From the NCBI RefSeq assembly GCF_000374445.1, contig NZ_KB894403.1, positions 582,435 through 646,434 on the forward strand: a stretch of 64,000 nucleotides of DNA, written 5' to 3'. The notes under the pieces are model-generated. The model was given only the letters and a program-made list of their open reading frames with translations, searched no databases and was not told the DNA's origin. The translations under genes were made by a program, and so were the position numbers. The stretch comes from Actinokineospora enzanensis DSM 44649. GTDB lineage: Bacteria; Actinomycetota; Actinomycetes; Mycobacteriales; Pseudonocardiaceae. Shown here in pieces: positions 9,248 to 17,181 of the stretch (position 1 is the first letter of the stretch; each line of letters begins with the position of its first letter).

Positions 9248-10117
9248 GTGGACATCGACCCGCGCGCGCTCGAACTCGACCGCGAACGCCTGCACGGCCG
9301 AATGGCCCAGGGCGTCGACCTGGGCAGGCTGACGTACGCCCTCATGCACGGCAACGGCAACGTGATCCTGGTCGTCGACGCGGACCGCAGCGACCTTTCT
9401 CCGTCCGATGTGGACGGAGCATTGGCGCGGGAGATCTGTCGGACCTTCACGGCCATCCGGGTCGACGGCATCGCGTTCCTGTCCGGTGTGGACGATTTCC
9501 TGCGGATGACCTACTTCGAGGGCGACGGCATGCACTCGCAGATGTGCGGCAACGCGTTGCGGTGCGTGACACGGTATTGCACCGAACGCGGGTACCTGTC
9601 GCCGGACGAGGACTTCGTGTCCACCGACGACGGTCTCAAGTGGGTATCGGCCGCGGGCGGCCAGGTCCGGGTGGCCCTGGGCGAGGCCCGGGAGTTCCGC
9701 CAGGTCGACACGGACCGGTGGTTCGTGTTCAGCGCCCTGCCGCACCTGGTCGTGCAGGTCGACGACCTGGACGCGGTGGACGTGAAGACCGAGGGCGCCC
9801 GACTCCGGTTCGACACGCTGCTGTGCCGGGCACTCGACCACCCGGAGGGCATCCACGTCGACTTCGTCCAACGCGACGGCGACGTGGTGCGCATCCGCAC
9901 CTACGAGCCGGGCACCGAGGACGAGACCCTCGCCTGCGGCACCGGCGTCGGCGGCACCGCCTACGTCGCCAACCGCGTATGGGGCATGCCGTTCCCGATC
10001 CGCGTGATCCCGCGCGGCGGCGAGATGGCGGTCGACCTGTCCGAACACGGACTGCTCATCAGCGGCACGATCGGCTATCTGCTCACCATGGACGCCCCGG
10101 TGAGCGCGACACCCTGA
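9248..10117 (+). CDS. DapF-like amino acid epimerase with altered substrate pocket
   Basis: A 289-residue relative of diaminopimelate epimerase. Both catalytic Cys are present (QMCGNALRC and TLACGTGVGG), as is the N-terminal GNGNVILVVD segment, so PLP-independent two-base epimerisation is likely. The residues that hold the distal carboxylate of diaminopimelate are all changed by hand alignment: Asn64 to Glu (YFEGDG), Asn157 to Leu (ALPH), Asn190 to His (IHVDF) and Arg209 to Pro (YEPG). This suits a side chain with a free amine instead of a carboxylate. GTG 9248 follows AAAGGGA with 7-nt spacing; GTG 9224 overlapping the NRPS stop is an alternative. Context implies that it inverts the monomer used by the NRPS; housekeeping DapF is less likely. 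Confidence 0.85.
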   Translation: MDIDPRALELDRERLHGRMAQGVDLGRLTYALMHGNGNVILVVDADRSDLSPSDVDGALAREICRTFTAIRVDGIAFLSGVDDFLRMTYFEGDGMHSQMCGNALRCVTRYCTERGYLSPDEDFVSTDDGLKWVSAAGGQVRVALGEAREFRQVDTDRWFVFSALPHLVVQVDDLDAVDVKTEGARLRFDTLLCRALDHPEGIHVDFVQRDGDVVRIRTYEPGTEDETLACGTGVGGTAYVANRVWGMPFPIRVIPRGGEMAVDLSEHGLLISGTIGYLLTMDAPVSATP

Positions 10118-10130
10118 CCGCCCCCTGACC

Positions 10131-10168
10131 GTGTCCGGGCGGGACGCCGTTCCGTCCCGCCCGGACAC
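10131..10168 (+). terminator. Strong hairpin terminator after the Pls/epimerase operon
   Basis: A perfect 16-bp stem (10131-10146 with 10153-10168) closes a 6-nt loop, 13 bp past the epimerase stop. There is no T-run, as is common in actinobacteria. Confidence 0.85.
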
Positions 10169-10181
10169 GACCCGCCGAGCC

Positions 10182-10313
10182 GATGACCCGGTGTCCACGG
10201 TCGACCAGCCACCGCGCGTACCGACCGGTGCCGCAGGCGGCGTCCAGCGCGACGCCCGGCGGCAGAGTGTCCAGGATGCGCCGCACCACCGGGCCGTCGA
10301 TATCCGAGCGGCC
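10182..10313 (-). pseudogene. Remnant of a class I SAM-dependent methyltransferase
   Basis: Leftward frame encoding a fragment with the SAM-binding motif I (ALDAACGTGRYARWLVDRG) preceded by PVVRRILDTLPPG, as in intact methyltransferases. An in-frame stop at 10314-10316 lies just upstream. Similarity fades at about 10182, so both ends of the gene are missing. It lies between the terminator at 10131 and the nuclease-helicase gene and is best explained as a decayed neighbour. Confidence 0.65.
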
Positions 10314-10364
10314 TCACGGAACCACTCCACACCTGGCTCGGCACACCGGCAGGCTGAGCCCGCA

Positions 10365-13300
10365 CTACGACGTCGGCCACGGCGTGGCGTCGTTCATCAG
10401 GCCGATCATGCCGGAGACCAGGCGCATCTGGTCGATGGTGCGGATATCGGCCTCGACCAGGCGCGGCGAGCACAGCAGGACGGCCAGGGTCTGGGCGCGG
10501 GACAGGGCCACGTTGAGGCGGTTGCGGGAGAGCAGGAAGTCGAGCCCGCGCGGGAGGTCCGCGGCCGAGGACGCGGTCATGGTGGCGAGGACGACCGGGG
10601 CCTCCTGCCCCTGGAACCGGTCCACCGTCCCCACCCGGACCCCCGGGTGACCGGCCTGCTCCAACGCCCGGGTGACCACGCGCGCCTGCAGGTTGTACGG
10701 CGCGACGACCAGGATGTCCTCGTCGGCCAGCGGCCGGGTCTCGCCGCGGTCGTGCCAGGCGCGGCCGTGCAGGGACCGCACGATCTCCACGAGCGCGGCG
10801 GCTTCCTCGGTGGACCGCGTGGTGTTGCCGTCGTGGTCGATCTCGGCGAGGTAGAGGCCCGGCCGGACGCCGTCGAGCGCACGGTCGGCGGCGGTCGGGT
10901 GCGCGTGCAGCCTGCCCGCATAGGACAGGCGGGAGACCGGGGCGCAGACGTCCGGGTGCATGCGGCGGGTCTGGTCGAGGAAGAAACCCAACTCCGGGGG
11001 CACGATGTCGTTCTCGCCCAACAGGTGCCCCAATGCCGACGCCTCCGCGCCCGGCGGGTGGGTGCCCTGCACGACCTGCGGGAGCTGGCGGGGGTCGCCG
11101 AGCAGCACGAGGTTGCGGGCGCAGGTGGACACCGCGAGCGCGTCGGCGAGGGCGAACTGGCCCGCCTCGTCCACGATCAGCACGTCGAACGGTTCCGCGC
11201 GCAGGGCCTTGTTGGCGAAGTTCCACGCGGTGCCACCGACGAGGTGCCCCATGTCGTGCTCGGCGCGCCACCGGGCCAGCGACGGCAGGTCCTTCGGCTG
11301 CTCCCACGGCGCGGCCGGGTCCGGGGTCTTGCCGCGCGGCCGCTTCGCGCAGGGCAGGTCGGGCGCGGTGGCGAGGGCGGCGGACAGCACGTTCTCCACC
11401 GCCTTGTGGCTGGTCGAGGTCACGCCGACGGTGCGGCCGGACTTCACCAGGTGCGCGATCAACCGGCCCGCCAGGTAGGTCTTGCCCGCGCCCGGCGGCC
11501 CCTGCACGGCCAGCGTCGACCCGTCCAGCCGGTCCACGGTCTCGATCACCGTGCGCACCAGGTCCGTGCCGGGATCGGGCAACGCGCCGCCACCACGCAG
11601 CCGGGGCGGTGTGCGGCGCAGCAGGTCGATGCCCGGCGACGCGGGGAGCATCGGAAGGCCGTCCGCCACCGCGCGGGCGAGCAGCTCCACGGCCTCGTCC
11701 TTGGGCGCGGGCCGGATCGGCGCGCCGGGCAGCACGGCCTGCGGCAGCCCGTCGGAGACCTCGTCCGTGCCGCGACTCTCCTCCACGACCAGGTGACTCG
11801 CCGACGCCTCGATCACCCGACCGTCCCCGCTGCCGGTCCCGTAGCGCAGTCGGATGTCGTCGCCGAACGCGAACGGGTGCGGCCGATCCGGGTCGCAGCT
11901 CATCCGCACAGTCCGCTTCGCCTTGCCATTGCGGCGTTTCGGCGGCACCCACTCCCCCGCCTCGACCCGCACCGGCACCGCGCACGACGTGTCGGCCTCC
12001 AGGTCCCCCATCGGCGCGGCGAGCTGCCGGAAGTACTCCCACCAGGCCGGATTCGTCTCGCGCCGGTAGTAGCCGACCGACGCGGCGAGCAACGCGCGGG
12101 CCCGCTCCTCCGGCGTGAAGTCCGCCGGGTCCTCGGGCAACCCCTCGATCAGGTGTCCGACCAATTCGGCCAGTTCCGCCGCTTTGCGCGCCCGTTCCTC
12201 GTCCTGCACCTCGCGCAGCGCCGAGTCCAATTCGGACTCCTCGGCGGGCGGCGCGAGCGCGATGCCTTCCTGCTCGCGAACCCGGTGCAGGAACTCGAAA
12301 AGCTTCTGCGTGGACACGCAGTCGTACTCGTTGTAGTCGGCGATACCTTGGAGCACCTCGCAGGCACGCCCCGTCTCACCCGCGCCGGTCAGCGTCAGGT
12401 ACTCCTCGTACGCCTCGATACTCGACGCCGCCGTCTTGACCTCGCCCTCGCGCGCGCTGGGCATGTAGAGAGGTTCGAGGGCCTTGATGGAGTACGACCG
12501 CTGCGAGACCCGCAACGCCTTGCGCACCACGGCATACAGGTCGACCAACGCACCGTTCCGCAGGAGTGTGTCGACCTCCTGCTCACGCGTCCCGTGCAGC
12601 GCTGCCAGGCGTTTGAGCGCGGACGACTCGTACGGGGCGTAGTGGTAGACGCGCGCGCCCGGGTGCGCGGTCAGCCGCTCGACCGCGAAATCGACGAACC
12701 CCTCGAACGCGGTCCGCTCAGCGGCGCGGGTGTGTGCCCAGAAGGGGATGAACCGACTGTCCGCGACCGCGCCGAACAGGTACTCCAGCCCCGTACCGCC
12801 GATCGCGTACGGGTCGCCCTCCATGTCGAAGAACACGTCACCGGGACTGGGCGCGGGCAGGTCGGCCAGCGCGGCCGGGTCGACGATCTCGTAGGCGACC
12901 TCGCCGGTCGCGTCCTGTCGCACCTGGATCGCGGCCTGCGCGCGCAACGCGGTGAACGACGAGACCGACATCGTGCCGGGCCGCTCGGTCGGCGCGGCGG
13001 CGGCAAGCGCGTCGATGGTGCCGAACCCGGCGTCGAGCAGCTTGCGCCGCTGATCGGCCCGGATTCCCGCGACCAGCGCGAGATCCCGATCCGCTTCGCG
13101 TCCGGCTGCACAATGCTCCGCGAACGAACACCCGGTGCAGGCCGGACGCTCCGCTCCCCACGCGCGGTCGGGCAACCCTGCCGCTCGACCCACGAGCCGT
13201 TCACGGAGGCGGTGCAGCAGCGGCAGAAAGTCGTCGACCCGGAACGTGGCGCGACTGCCGTCACCGAGGAGCAGGTGCATGTCCGGGCCGACAGGCCAAC

Positions 13301-13790
13301 CTGCCCGCTGTAGCGCGTCGGCGTAGGCCGTCAGCTGGATCACGGCGGAGGGGCGTGCGTGGCGAGCTAGCTTGGTGTCGTAGACCTCGTAGCGACCGTC
13401 GGCGTCACGCTGCAGGAAGTCGGCTCGACCGCTCATCCCGGCGTCGCCCAGCTCGTCCTCGTGGAACACCGCCTGATAGACCACGGGCGCCCCGGACCGC
13501 AGAGCGTCGGCTGTCTCGGCCGCGCCGGTCACCGGGTCCCGGGTGTCGATCTCCACCACGGCGTCGACCTGGCCTCGCATCTTCCCGAGCGTGGACAGCT
13601 CGTGCTCGCGCCCGTACTTGACGGTCAGCCGGTCCGGCCCCGGACCGGGCCTGGGCGCCCCCGGCAGTCCGACGGCATGCGCCTGCGCGAGGACGCTGCG
13701 ATGCTCGCAGTCCAGCAGATCAGCCAGGTCCGACGGGGTATACATCGTCGGAGACTGTTCCACCGGCGGCGCCCGGTCCCAAGCGGACAC
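10365..13790 (-). CDS. TM0106-type RecB-like nuclease fused to a Dna2/SF1 helicase
   Basis: A 1141-residue protein. The N-terminal half has the TM0106/RecB-like nuclease layout: YTPSDLADLLDCEHRS near the start, YEVYDTKLARHA (nuclease Asp/Lys motif, about 130) and the cluster CTGCSFAEHCAAG (Fe-S-type Cys with the N-terminal Cys), then an RNase H-like section (FFDMEGDPY, HYAPYESSALKRL, YNEYDCVST). The C-terminal half is an SF1 helicase: Walker A GPPGAGKTYLAG, DVLIVDEAGQFALADAL, LLGDPRQLPQVVQG and VGTVDRFQGQEAPVV plus SRNRLNVALSRA. Likely a cytosolic DNA-processing enzyme in repair or foreign-DNA handling. Translation may begin at Met16 (13745). It stands alone between a remnant and a repeat region. 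Confidence 0.9.
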   Translation of the reverse strand: MSAWDRAPPVEQSPTMYTPSDLADLLDCEHRSVLAQAHAVGLPGAPRPGPGPDRLTVKYGREHELSTLGKMRGQVDAVVEIDTRDPVTGAAETADALRSGAPVVYQAVFHEDELGDAGMSGRADFLQRDADGRYEVYDTKLARHARPSAVIQLTAYADALQRAGWPVGPDMHLLLGDGSRATFRVDDFLPLLHRLRERLVGRAAGLPDRAWGAERPACTGCSFAEHCAAGREADRDLALVAGIRADQRRKLLDAGFGTIDALAAAAPTERPGTMSVSSFTALRAQAAIQVRQDATGEVAYEIVDPAALADLPAPSPGDVFFDMEGDPYAIGGTGLEYLFGAVADSRFIPFWAHTRAAERTAFEGFVDFAVERLTAHPGARVYHYAPYESSALKRLAALHGTREQEVDTLLRNGALVDLYAVVRKALRVSQRSYSIKALEPLYMPSAREGEVKTAASSIEAYEEYLTLTGAGETGRACEVLQGIADYNEYDCVSTQKLFEFLHRVREQEGIALAPPAEESELDSALREVQDEERARKAAELAELVGHLIEGLPEDPADFTPEERARALLAASVGYYRRETNPAWWEYFRQLAAPMGDLEADTSCAVPVRVEAGEWVPPKRRNGKAKRTVRMSCDPDRPHPFAFGDDIRLRYGTGSGDGRVIEASASHLVVEESRGTDEVSDGLPQAVLPGAPIRPAPKDEAVELLARAVADGLPMLPASPGIDLLRRTPPRLRGGGALPDPGTDLVRTVIETVDRLDGSTLAVQGPPGAGKTYLAGRLIAHLVKSGRTVGVTSTSHKAVENVLSAALATAPDLPCAKRPRGKTPDPAAPWEQPKDLPSLARWRAEHDMGHLVGGTAWNFANKALRAEPFDVLIVDEAGQFALADALAVSTCARNLVLLGDPRQLPQVVQGTHPPGAEASALGHLLGENDIVPPELGFFLDQTRRMHPDVCAPVSRLSYAGRLHAHPTAADRALDGVRPGLYLAEIDHDGNTTRSTEEAAALVEIVRSLHGRAWHDRGETRPLADEDILVVAPYNLQARVVTRALEQAGHPGVRVGTVDRFQGQEAPVVLATMTASSAADLPRGLDFLLSRNRLNVALSRAQTLAVLLCSPRLVEADIRTIDQMRLVSGMIGLMNDATPWPTS

Positions 13791-13909
13791 GCCGTGGACC
13801 TCCCCACAGGTGTCCTTCTACGCGACGACAGAACGCCACCAAGCCCACGCGGAGAGCCCTCGTCCTCGCTCCCGCCCTGGCCCCTTGATCGCCTCCGACA
13901 CCGGCCGAC

Positions 13910-13918
13910 TTATCCACA
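13910..13918 (+). promoter_or_regulatory. DnaA-box-like nonamer (TTATCCACA)
   Basis: Exact match to the bacterial DnaA box consensus, in the first unit of the tandem repeat. Confidence 0.5.
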
Positions 13919-13989
13919 GGCACCCGCCGCCACGGCTTCCACCTGTGCATTCGCCCCCGGTAGAATAGAAATCGGGGGTCCCCAGCGAG

Positions 13990-13998
13990 TTGTCCACA
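13990..13998 (+). promoter_or_regulatory. DnaA-box-like nonamer (TTGTCCACA)
   Basis: Matches the high-GC actinobacterial DnaA box form, directly downstream of a GGGGGTCCCC palindrome in repeat unit 2. The same nonamer occurs elsewhere in the window, so it is not specific by itself. Confidence 0.45.
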
Positions 13999-14128
13999 GC
14001 CTTGCTGCACGATCCCCAACCCCACACCGCCACTTGACGAGCCTGCACGCCACCGGCTCCTGTGGACAGCTTCGCGCGCAGCGTCGCTTATCAGCGGTAA
14101 CGTAGAAATCCGGGGATCCCCCAGCCGG

Positions 14129-14137
14129 TTGTCCACA
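14129..14137 (+). promoter_or_regulatory. DnaA-box-like nonamer (TTGTCCACA)
   Basis: Same nonamer and same placement after a GGGGATCCCC palindrome in repeat unit 3. Confidence 0.45.
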
Positions 14138-14271
14138 TCCCGGCGATACATCCCCAACCCGCCCCGCACCCTTGACCGGGCCTACCCGCGGAGTCCATCC
14201 ACAGCCAAGATCGCCACTCACCCGTGCATCCGGTCCATGCCCCGGGCTGGAGTTCGGGGGTCCCCATCAGG

Positions 14272-14280
14272 TTGTCCACA
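14272..14280 (+). promoter_or_regulatory. DnaA-box-like nonamer (TTGTCCACA)
   Basis: Same nonamer after the GGGGGTCCCC palindrome of the last repeat unit. Confidence 0.45.
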
Positions 14281-14339
14281 TCCCCACGGGCGCGTCCACA
14301 CCCGCAGCGCGGGCCTTGACGGGAAGTCCGCGACGGGGA

Positions 14340-14726
14340 TCAGGAGCGCGGGTTGGGCTTCTCCACCTTGAACCGCTCGGCCTCCTTGCGGACCTCGACC
14401 TGGGTCGCGCGCTCGCGCTGCAGCCAGTCCGGGTTCTCCGACTTCAGTGCCTCGATCTGCTCGGTGGTGAGCGGCTCGGTGAGGCCCGCGCGGGTGAGGC
14501 CGCCGATGGAGATGCGCAGCTTGGCGGCCACGACGGGGCGCGGGTGCGGGCCGTTGCGGCGCAGGTCGCGCAGCCAGTCCGGCGGGTCGGCCTGGAGGGC
14601 GTTCAGTTCCTCGCGGGAGACGACGCCCTGTTGGAACTCGTCCGGGGTGGCCTGCAGGTAGACGCCCAGTTTCTTCGCCGCGGTGGCGGGTTTCATCGAT
14701 TGGGAGGACTTGCGCGGCGAACTCAT
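14340..14726 (-). CDS. DUF5997 family protein
   Basis: A 128-residue cytosolic protein starting MSSPRKSSQSMKPATAAKK. It is basic at the N-terminus and contains two similar segments that each end in a DPPDWL- or NPDWL-type motif (about 48-53 and 100-105), which suggests an internal duplication. I recognise it as the small conserved actinobacterial family commonly found beside a LysR-substrate-domain protein, as here. No catalytic motif is visible and the function is unknown. The ATG at 14726 and the neighbour's start at 14784 are divergent, 57 bp apart. Confidence 0.75.
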   Translation of the reverse strand: MSSPRKSSQSMKPATAAKKLGVYLQATPDEFQQGVVSREELNALQADPPDWLRDLRRNGPHPRPVVAAKLRISIGGLTRAGLTEPLTTEQIEALKSENPDWLQRERATQVEVRKEAERFKVEKPNPRS

Positions 14727-14783
14727 GCGTGCAGGGTACCGGGCGCCTGCCGCGGGGCCGGTCACGCCCGGTAATCTGGGCGC

Positions 14784-15467
14784 GTGACCAGCCCGGATGT
14801 CCCGTCCCCGTTCCGGCTCGGCTATGTGCCGGGGGTGACGCCGGGCAAGTGGGTGCGGCTGTGGGAGGAGCGCTCGCCGGGCCATCCGCTGGAGCTGGTG
14901 CCGGTGTCCGCCGCCGAGGCGGCCGACCTGGTACGCGACGGCGGCGTGGACGCGGTGCTGCTGCGGCTGCCGACAGACCGAACGGGGCTGCACGCGATCC
15001 CGCTCTACACCGAGGTGAGTGTGGTGGTCGTCCCGAAGGACCATCTGGTCGCGGCGGCGGACGAGGTGGCGCCCGCGGACATCGCGGACGAGCTGGTGCT
15101 GCATCCCGTGGACGACACACTGAGCTGGGAGGTACCGCCGGGGCTGCGTGCCGTGGAACGCCCTGCGACTACGGGGGACGCGATCGAGTTGGTCGCGGCC
15201 GGGGTGGGGCTGTTGGTGGTGCCGCAGTCGTTGGCGCGGTTGCATCATCGGCGGGACCTGACGTACCGGACTATCTCGGACGTGCCGCAGTCACAGGTTG
15301 CGCTGTCGTGGTTGGAGGAGGAGACCACGGATGCGATCGAGGAGTTCATCGGGATCGTCCGGGGGCGGACCGTGAACAGCACGCGGGGGCGTCAACCGGC
15401 TCCCGCGCAGCCCAAGCAGCCCGAGAAGCGGCGTGTGCCGCAGCGGGGGAAGCCTCGCCGCCGTTAG
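14784..15467 (+). CDS. LysR-type substrate-binding domain protein without a DNA-binding domain
   Basis: A 227-residue protein matching the periplasmic-binding-like effector domain of LysR regulators (FRLGYVPGVTPGKWVRLWEE, VDAVLLRLPTDRTGLHAIPL, ELVAAGVGLLVVPQSLARL). No N-terminal helix-turn-helix is present or missing through truncation: the protein begins directly with the domain, and there is no signal peptide, so it is probably a cytosolic ligand sensor. The C-terminus is a basic Pro/Arg/Lys tail. GTG 14784 is only a few bases after a TAATCT -10-like sequence, so the transcript may be leaderless. The gene is divergent from the DUF5997 gene, a recurrent pairing, and may work with it. Confidence 0.8.
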   Translation: MTSPDVPSPFRLGYVPGVTPGKWVRLWEERSPGHPLELVPVSAAEAADLVRDGGVDAVLLRLPTDRTGLHAIPLYTEVSVVVVPKDHLVAAADEVAPADIADELVLHPVDDTLSWEVPPGLRAVERPATTGDAIELVAAGVGLLVVPQSLARLHHRRDLTYRTISDVPQSQVALSWLEEETTDAIEEFIGIVRGRTVNSTRGRQPAPAQPKQPEKRRVPQRGKPRRR

Positions 15468-15501
15468 CGTTGTCCATGCACCTCGCGGCCGACGTATTGG
15501 G

Positions 15502-17181
15502 TCATGGGGTAAGCCAGCTGCGGCGGATGGTCGCGCGGGTGAACTCGCGGGCGTGCACGGCGGCGGTCAACCAGGCAAGCGGGAAGGCGTCGGTCTCGTC
15601 GGCGATCACCCTGCCGAACACATCGCGTTCCCGGTCGCGGGCCTGTTCGGCCAGGTCGTCGAGGATGTCGGCGGTGGCGGTCAGGCCGATCCTGGACAGC
15701 GTCCGGACGTCGCGCGCCGTGGACGGCAGGGCGGCGACGGCTCGACCGCCGAGGACCACGCGGTGTACGACGGTGGTGAGCAGGCCGGTCGGGGACGGCT
15801 CGGGCGTGTGCTCGGTCAGGATGGCTGTGGGGGTGCGTCCGCGCAGGTGTGAACGTTGCAGTTGGTCGATGGTGAGGTCGACATGGCGGGAGACGGCGAG
15901 GTCTCCGGCGACGGCCAGCGCGACGGCGGTCGTGGGCTGGTCGGGGACGAGGCGGGCGATCACCCGTAACGACAGGTCGGGGGCCTCGGCGAGGAGTCTG
16001 AGGTTGTCGCGGGCCGTGGCGGTGGTGCCGGTGAGGTCGACGTCGGTTCCGGTGTCCAGTCGGAGGCGTAGCGCGGTCCGGGTGGGGCCGATGATCGTGC
16101 CGGTGAGGAAGAGAAGGTCGTCCGGGGACGTGTGGGCGCGCGCCAGTTGATCCGGGAGGGGCTGGTCCCAGAGGCTCGTCAACGGGTCCTCGTGCCAGGT
16201 GACGGTCGTGGCCGAGACCGCGCGGACTTGTCGTCCGGCGCCCAATCGGTTGTCCGGGGAGCGGGTTGCTCCGGAAACCACGAGGCCTGACCGTCCGAGT
16301 TCTCGGTGCGTGAGGCCGGATTCTCCGAGGGCCACCGGTCCGTCGGCGGTCAGGATGGCGCGTTCGAGGCCACCCGGGCGGACCGCCTGAACTGTCCACA
16401 GTGTTCCGTCCGAGTCGGCGAGGTGGGTGACGACGCCCGCGTGACCCGAGGTGGTCACGATTGCCTCGGTGCACAGGCCGTGCAATCGGAGCGCGCCGAT
16501 CGGGCGGTATTCGCGCCGCGCGGTGCCACGGTCGGTGTCGCCCGTGCCCCTGCGGAGGTCGTGACAGAGGAGCATGACCTCGACGAGATCAGTCGCCAGG
16601 GTCTCGCGATCGAAAGCCGATGACCCGGCCTTGGCCTCGGCCAGGCCCGTGGCCACGCGAATACCGGCCGCCGCGGCTCGGTGCAAACCCACGACTCGCG
16701 CGGAGTGCACAGCTCGGAGCAATTCGCCCCGGACGACGGCACCGCTCGCGGTCACGCCCACTCGGAGGATCTCGGCGCAAGCGCGCCACAACGCGGTGGC
16801 AGCGACGCGTTCGCGTTCTTGCACCGGCTCCGGACGCAGGATCGCTTCGACCTCGGAGACCGGCTGCGATTCCTCCGGCTGCGGGGCATGATCCGGCTCG
16901 GCGATCGGAGCGCCTGCGGCCGCAAGGGCGCGATGGAGGCACTTGGGGGCCAGGAGGCAGGTGCAGGCCAGGTCCCCGGCGGCCGTCAACACTCCATTGT
17001 GGAGTGTCCAGGTGAGCACGGTGTCGTCGGCGAGGGCCGCGCGGGCACTTTCGTTCGCGACCTCGATCGTCCACTCGTGCACGCGATCGAGCGCAGCATC
17101 GACCCGTTTGCGCAGGCGAGGCGGCAGGGTGTCGAGGACATCCGGGACGACACCGGGGAGTGCCGGTGGAAGTGTGGTCAT
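15502..17181 (-). CDS. SWIM zinc-finger protein of the MoxR/VWA operon
   Basis: A 559-residue protein with a SWIM zinc-binding motif, Cys73-x-Cys75-x5-Cys81-x-His83 (ACTCLLAPKCLHRAL). SWIM domains bind DNA or protein partners. The rest is predicted soluble, with beta-rich stretches and no recognised enzymatic motif. ATG 17181 overlaps the stop of the DUF5682-VWA gene (ATGA). It is the last gene of a five-cistron operon whose order matches E. coli yehI-yehL-yehM-yehP-yehQ, where YehQ is the SWIM member. The function of the system is not established. Confidence 0.85.
   Translation of the reverse strand: MTTLPPALPGVVPDVLDTLPPRLRKRVDAALDRVHEWTIEVANESARAALADDTVLTWTLHNGVLTAAGDLACTCLLAPKCLHRALAAAGAPIAEPDHAPQPEESQPVSEVEAILRPEPVQERERVAATALWRACAEILRVGVTASGAVVRGELLRAVHSARVVGLHRAAAAGIRVATGLAEAKAGSSAFDRETLATDLVEVMLLCHDLRRGTGDTDRGTARREYRPIGALRLHGLCTEAIVTTSGHAGVVTHLADSDGTLWTVQAVRPGGLERAILTADGPVALGESGLTHRELGRSGLVVSGATRSPDNRLGAGRQVRAVSATTVTWHEDPLTSLWDQPLPDQLARAHTSPDDLLFLTGTIIGPTRTALRLRLDTGTDVDLTGTTATARDNLRLLAEAPDLSLRVIARLVPDQPTTAVALAVAGDLAVSRHVDLTIDQLQRSHLRGRTPTAILTEHTPEPSPTGLLTTVVHRVVLGGRAVAALPSTARDVRTLSRIGLTATADILDDLAEQARDRERDVFGRVIADETDAFPLAWLTAAVHAREFTRATIRRSWLTP

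Larger units (their letters stand above)
13880..14325. repeat. Degenerate tandem intergenic repeat, about 140-150 bp period, with DnaA-box-like nonamers
   Basis: The 549 bp between the nuclease-helicase start and the DUF5997 stop hold no convincing gene but about 3.5 repeat units. A TTGA(C/T) block recurs at 13885, 14034, 14172 and 14316. Between blocks lies a module of a G4-5/C4-5 palindrome (GGGGGTCCCC, GGGGATCCCC, GGGGGTCCCC) followed about 5-8 nt later by GTTGTCCACA (13990, 14129, 14272). The first unit has TTATCCACA instead (13910). AGAAATC precedes the palindrome in two copies. Units drift in the remaining sequence, so they are old duplications. Function unknown: DnaA titration, a structured RNA series and a decayed repeat-protein gene are possible. 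Confidence 0.75.

Noticed and set aside
9248-10117. Housekeeping diaminopimelate epimerase for lysine and peptidoglycan synthesis
   Set aside because: All distal-carboxylate ligands are substituted and the gene is in the NRPS operon, so a specialised role is favoured.
10131-13313. Rightward frame of over 1000 residues opposite the nuclease-helicase
   Set aside because: Repetitive Arg/Gly-rich antisense translation without motifs; the leftward frame has complete helicase motifs.
13791-14339. Chromosomal origin of replication (oriC)
   Set aside because: DnaA-like boxes are present but dnaA and dnaN do not flank the region, there is no AT-rich unwinding element, and TTGTCCACA also occurs elsewhere in the window.
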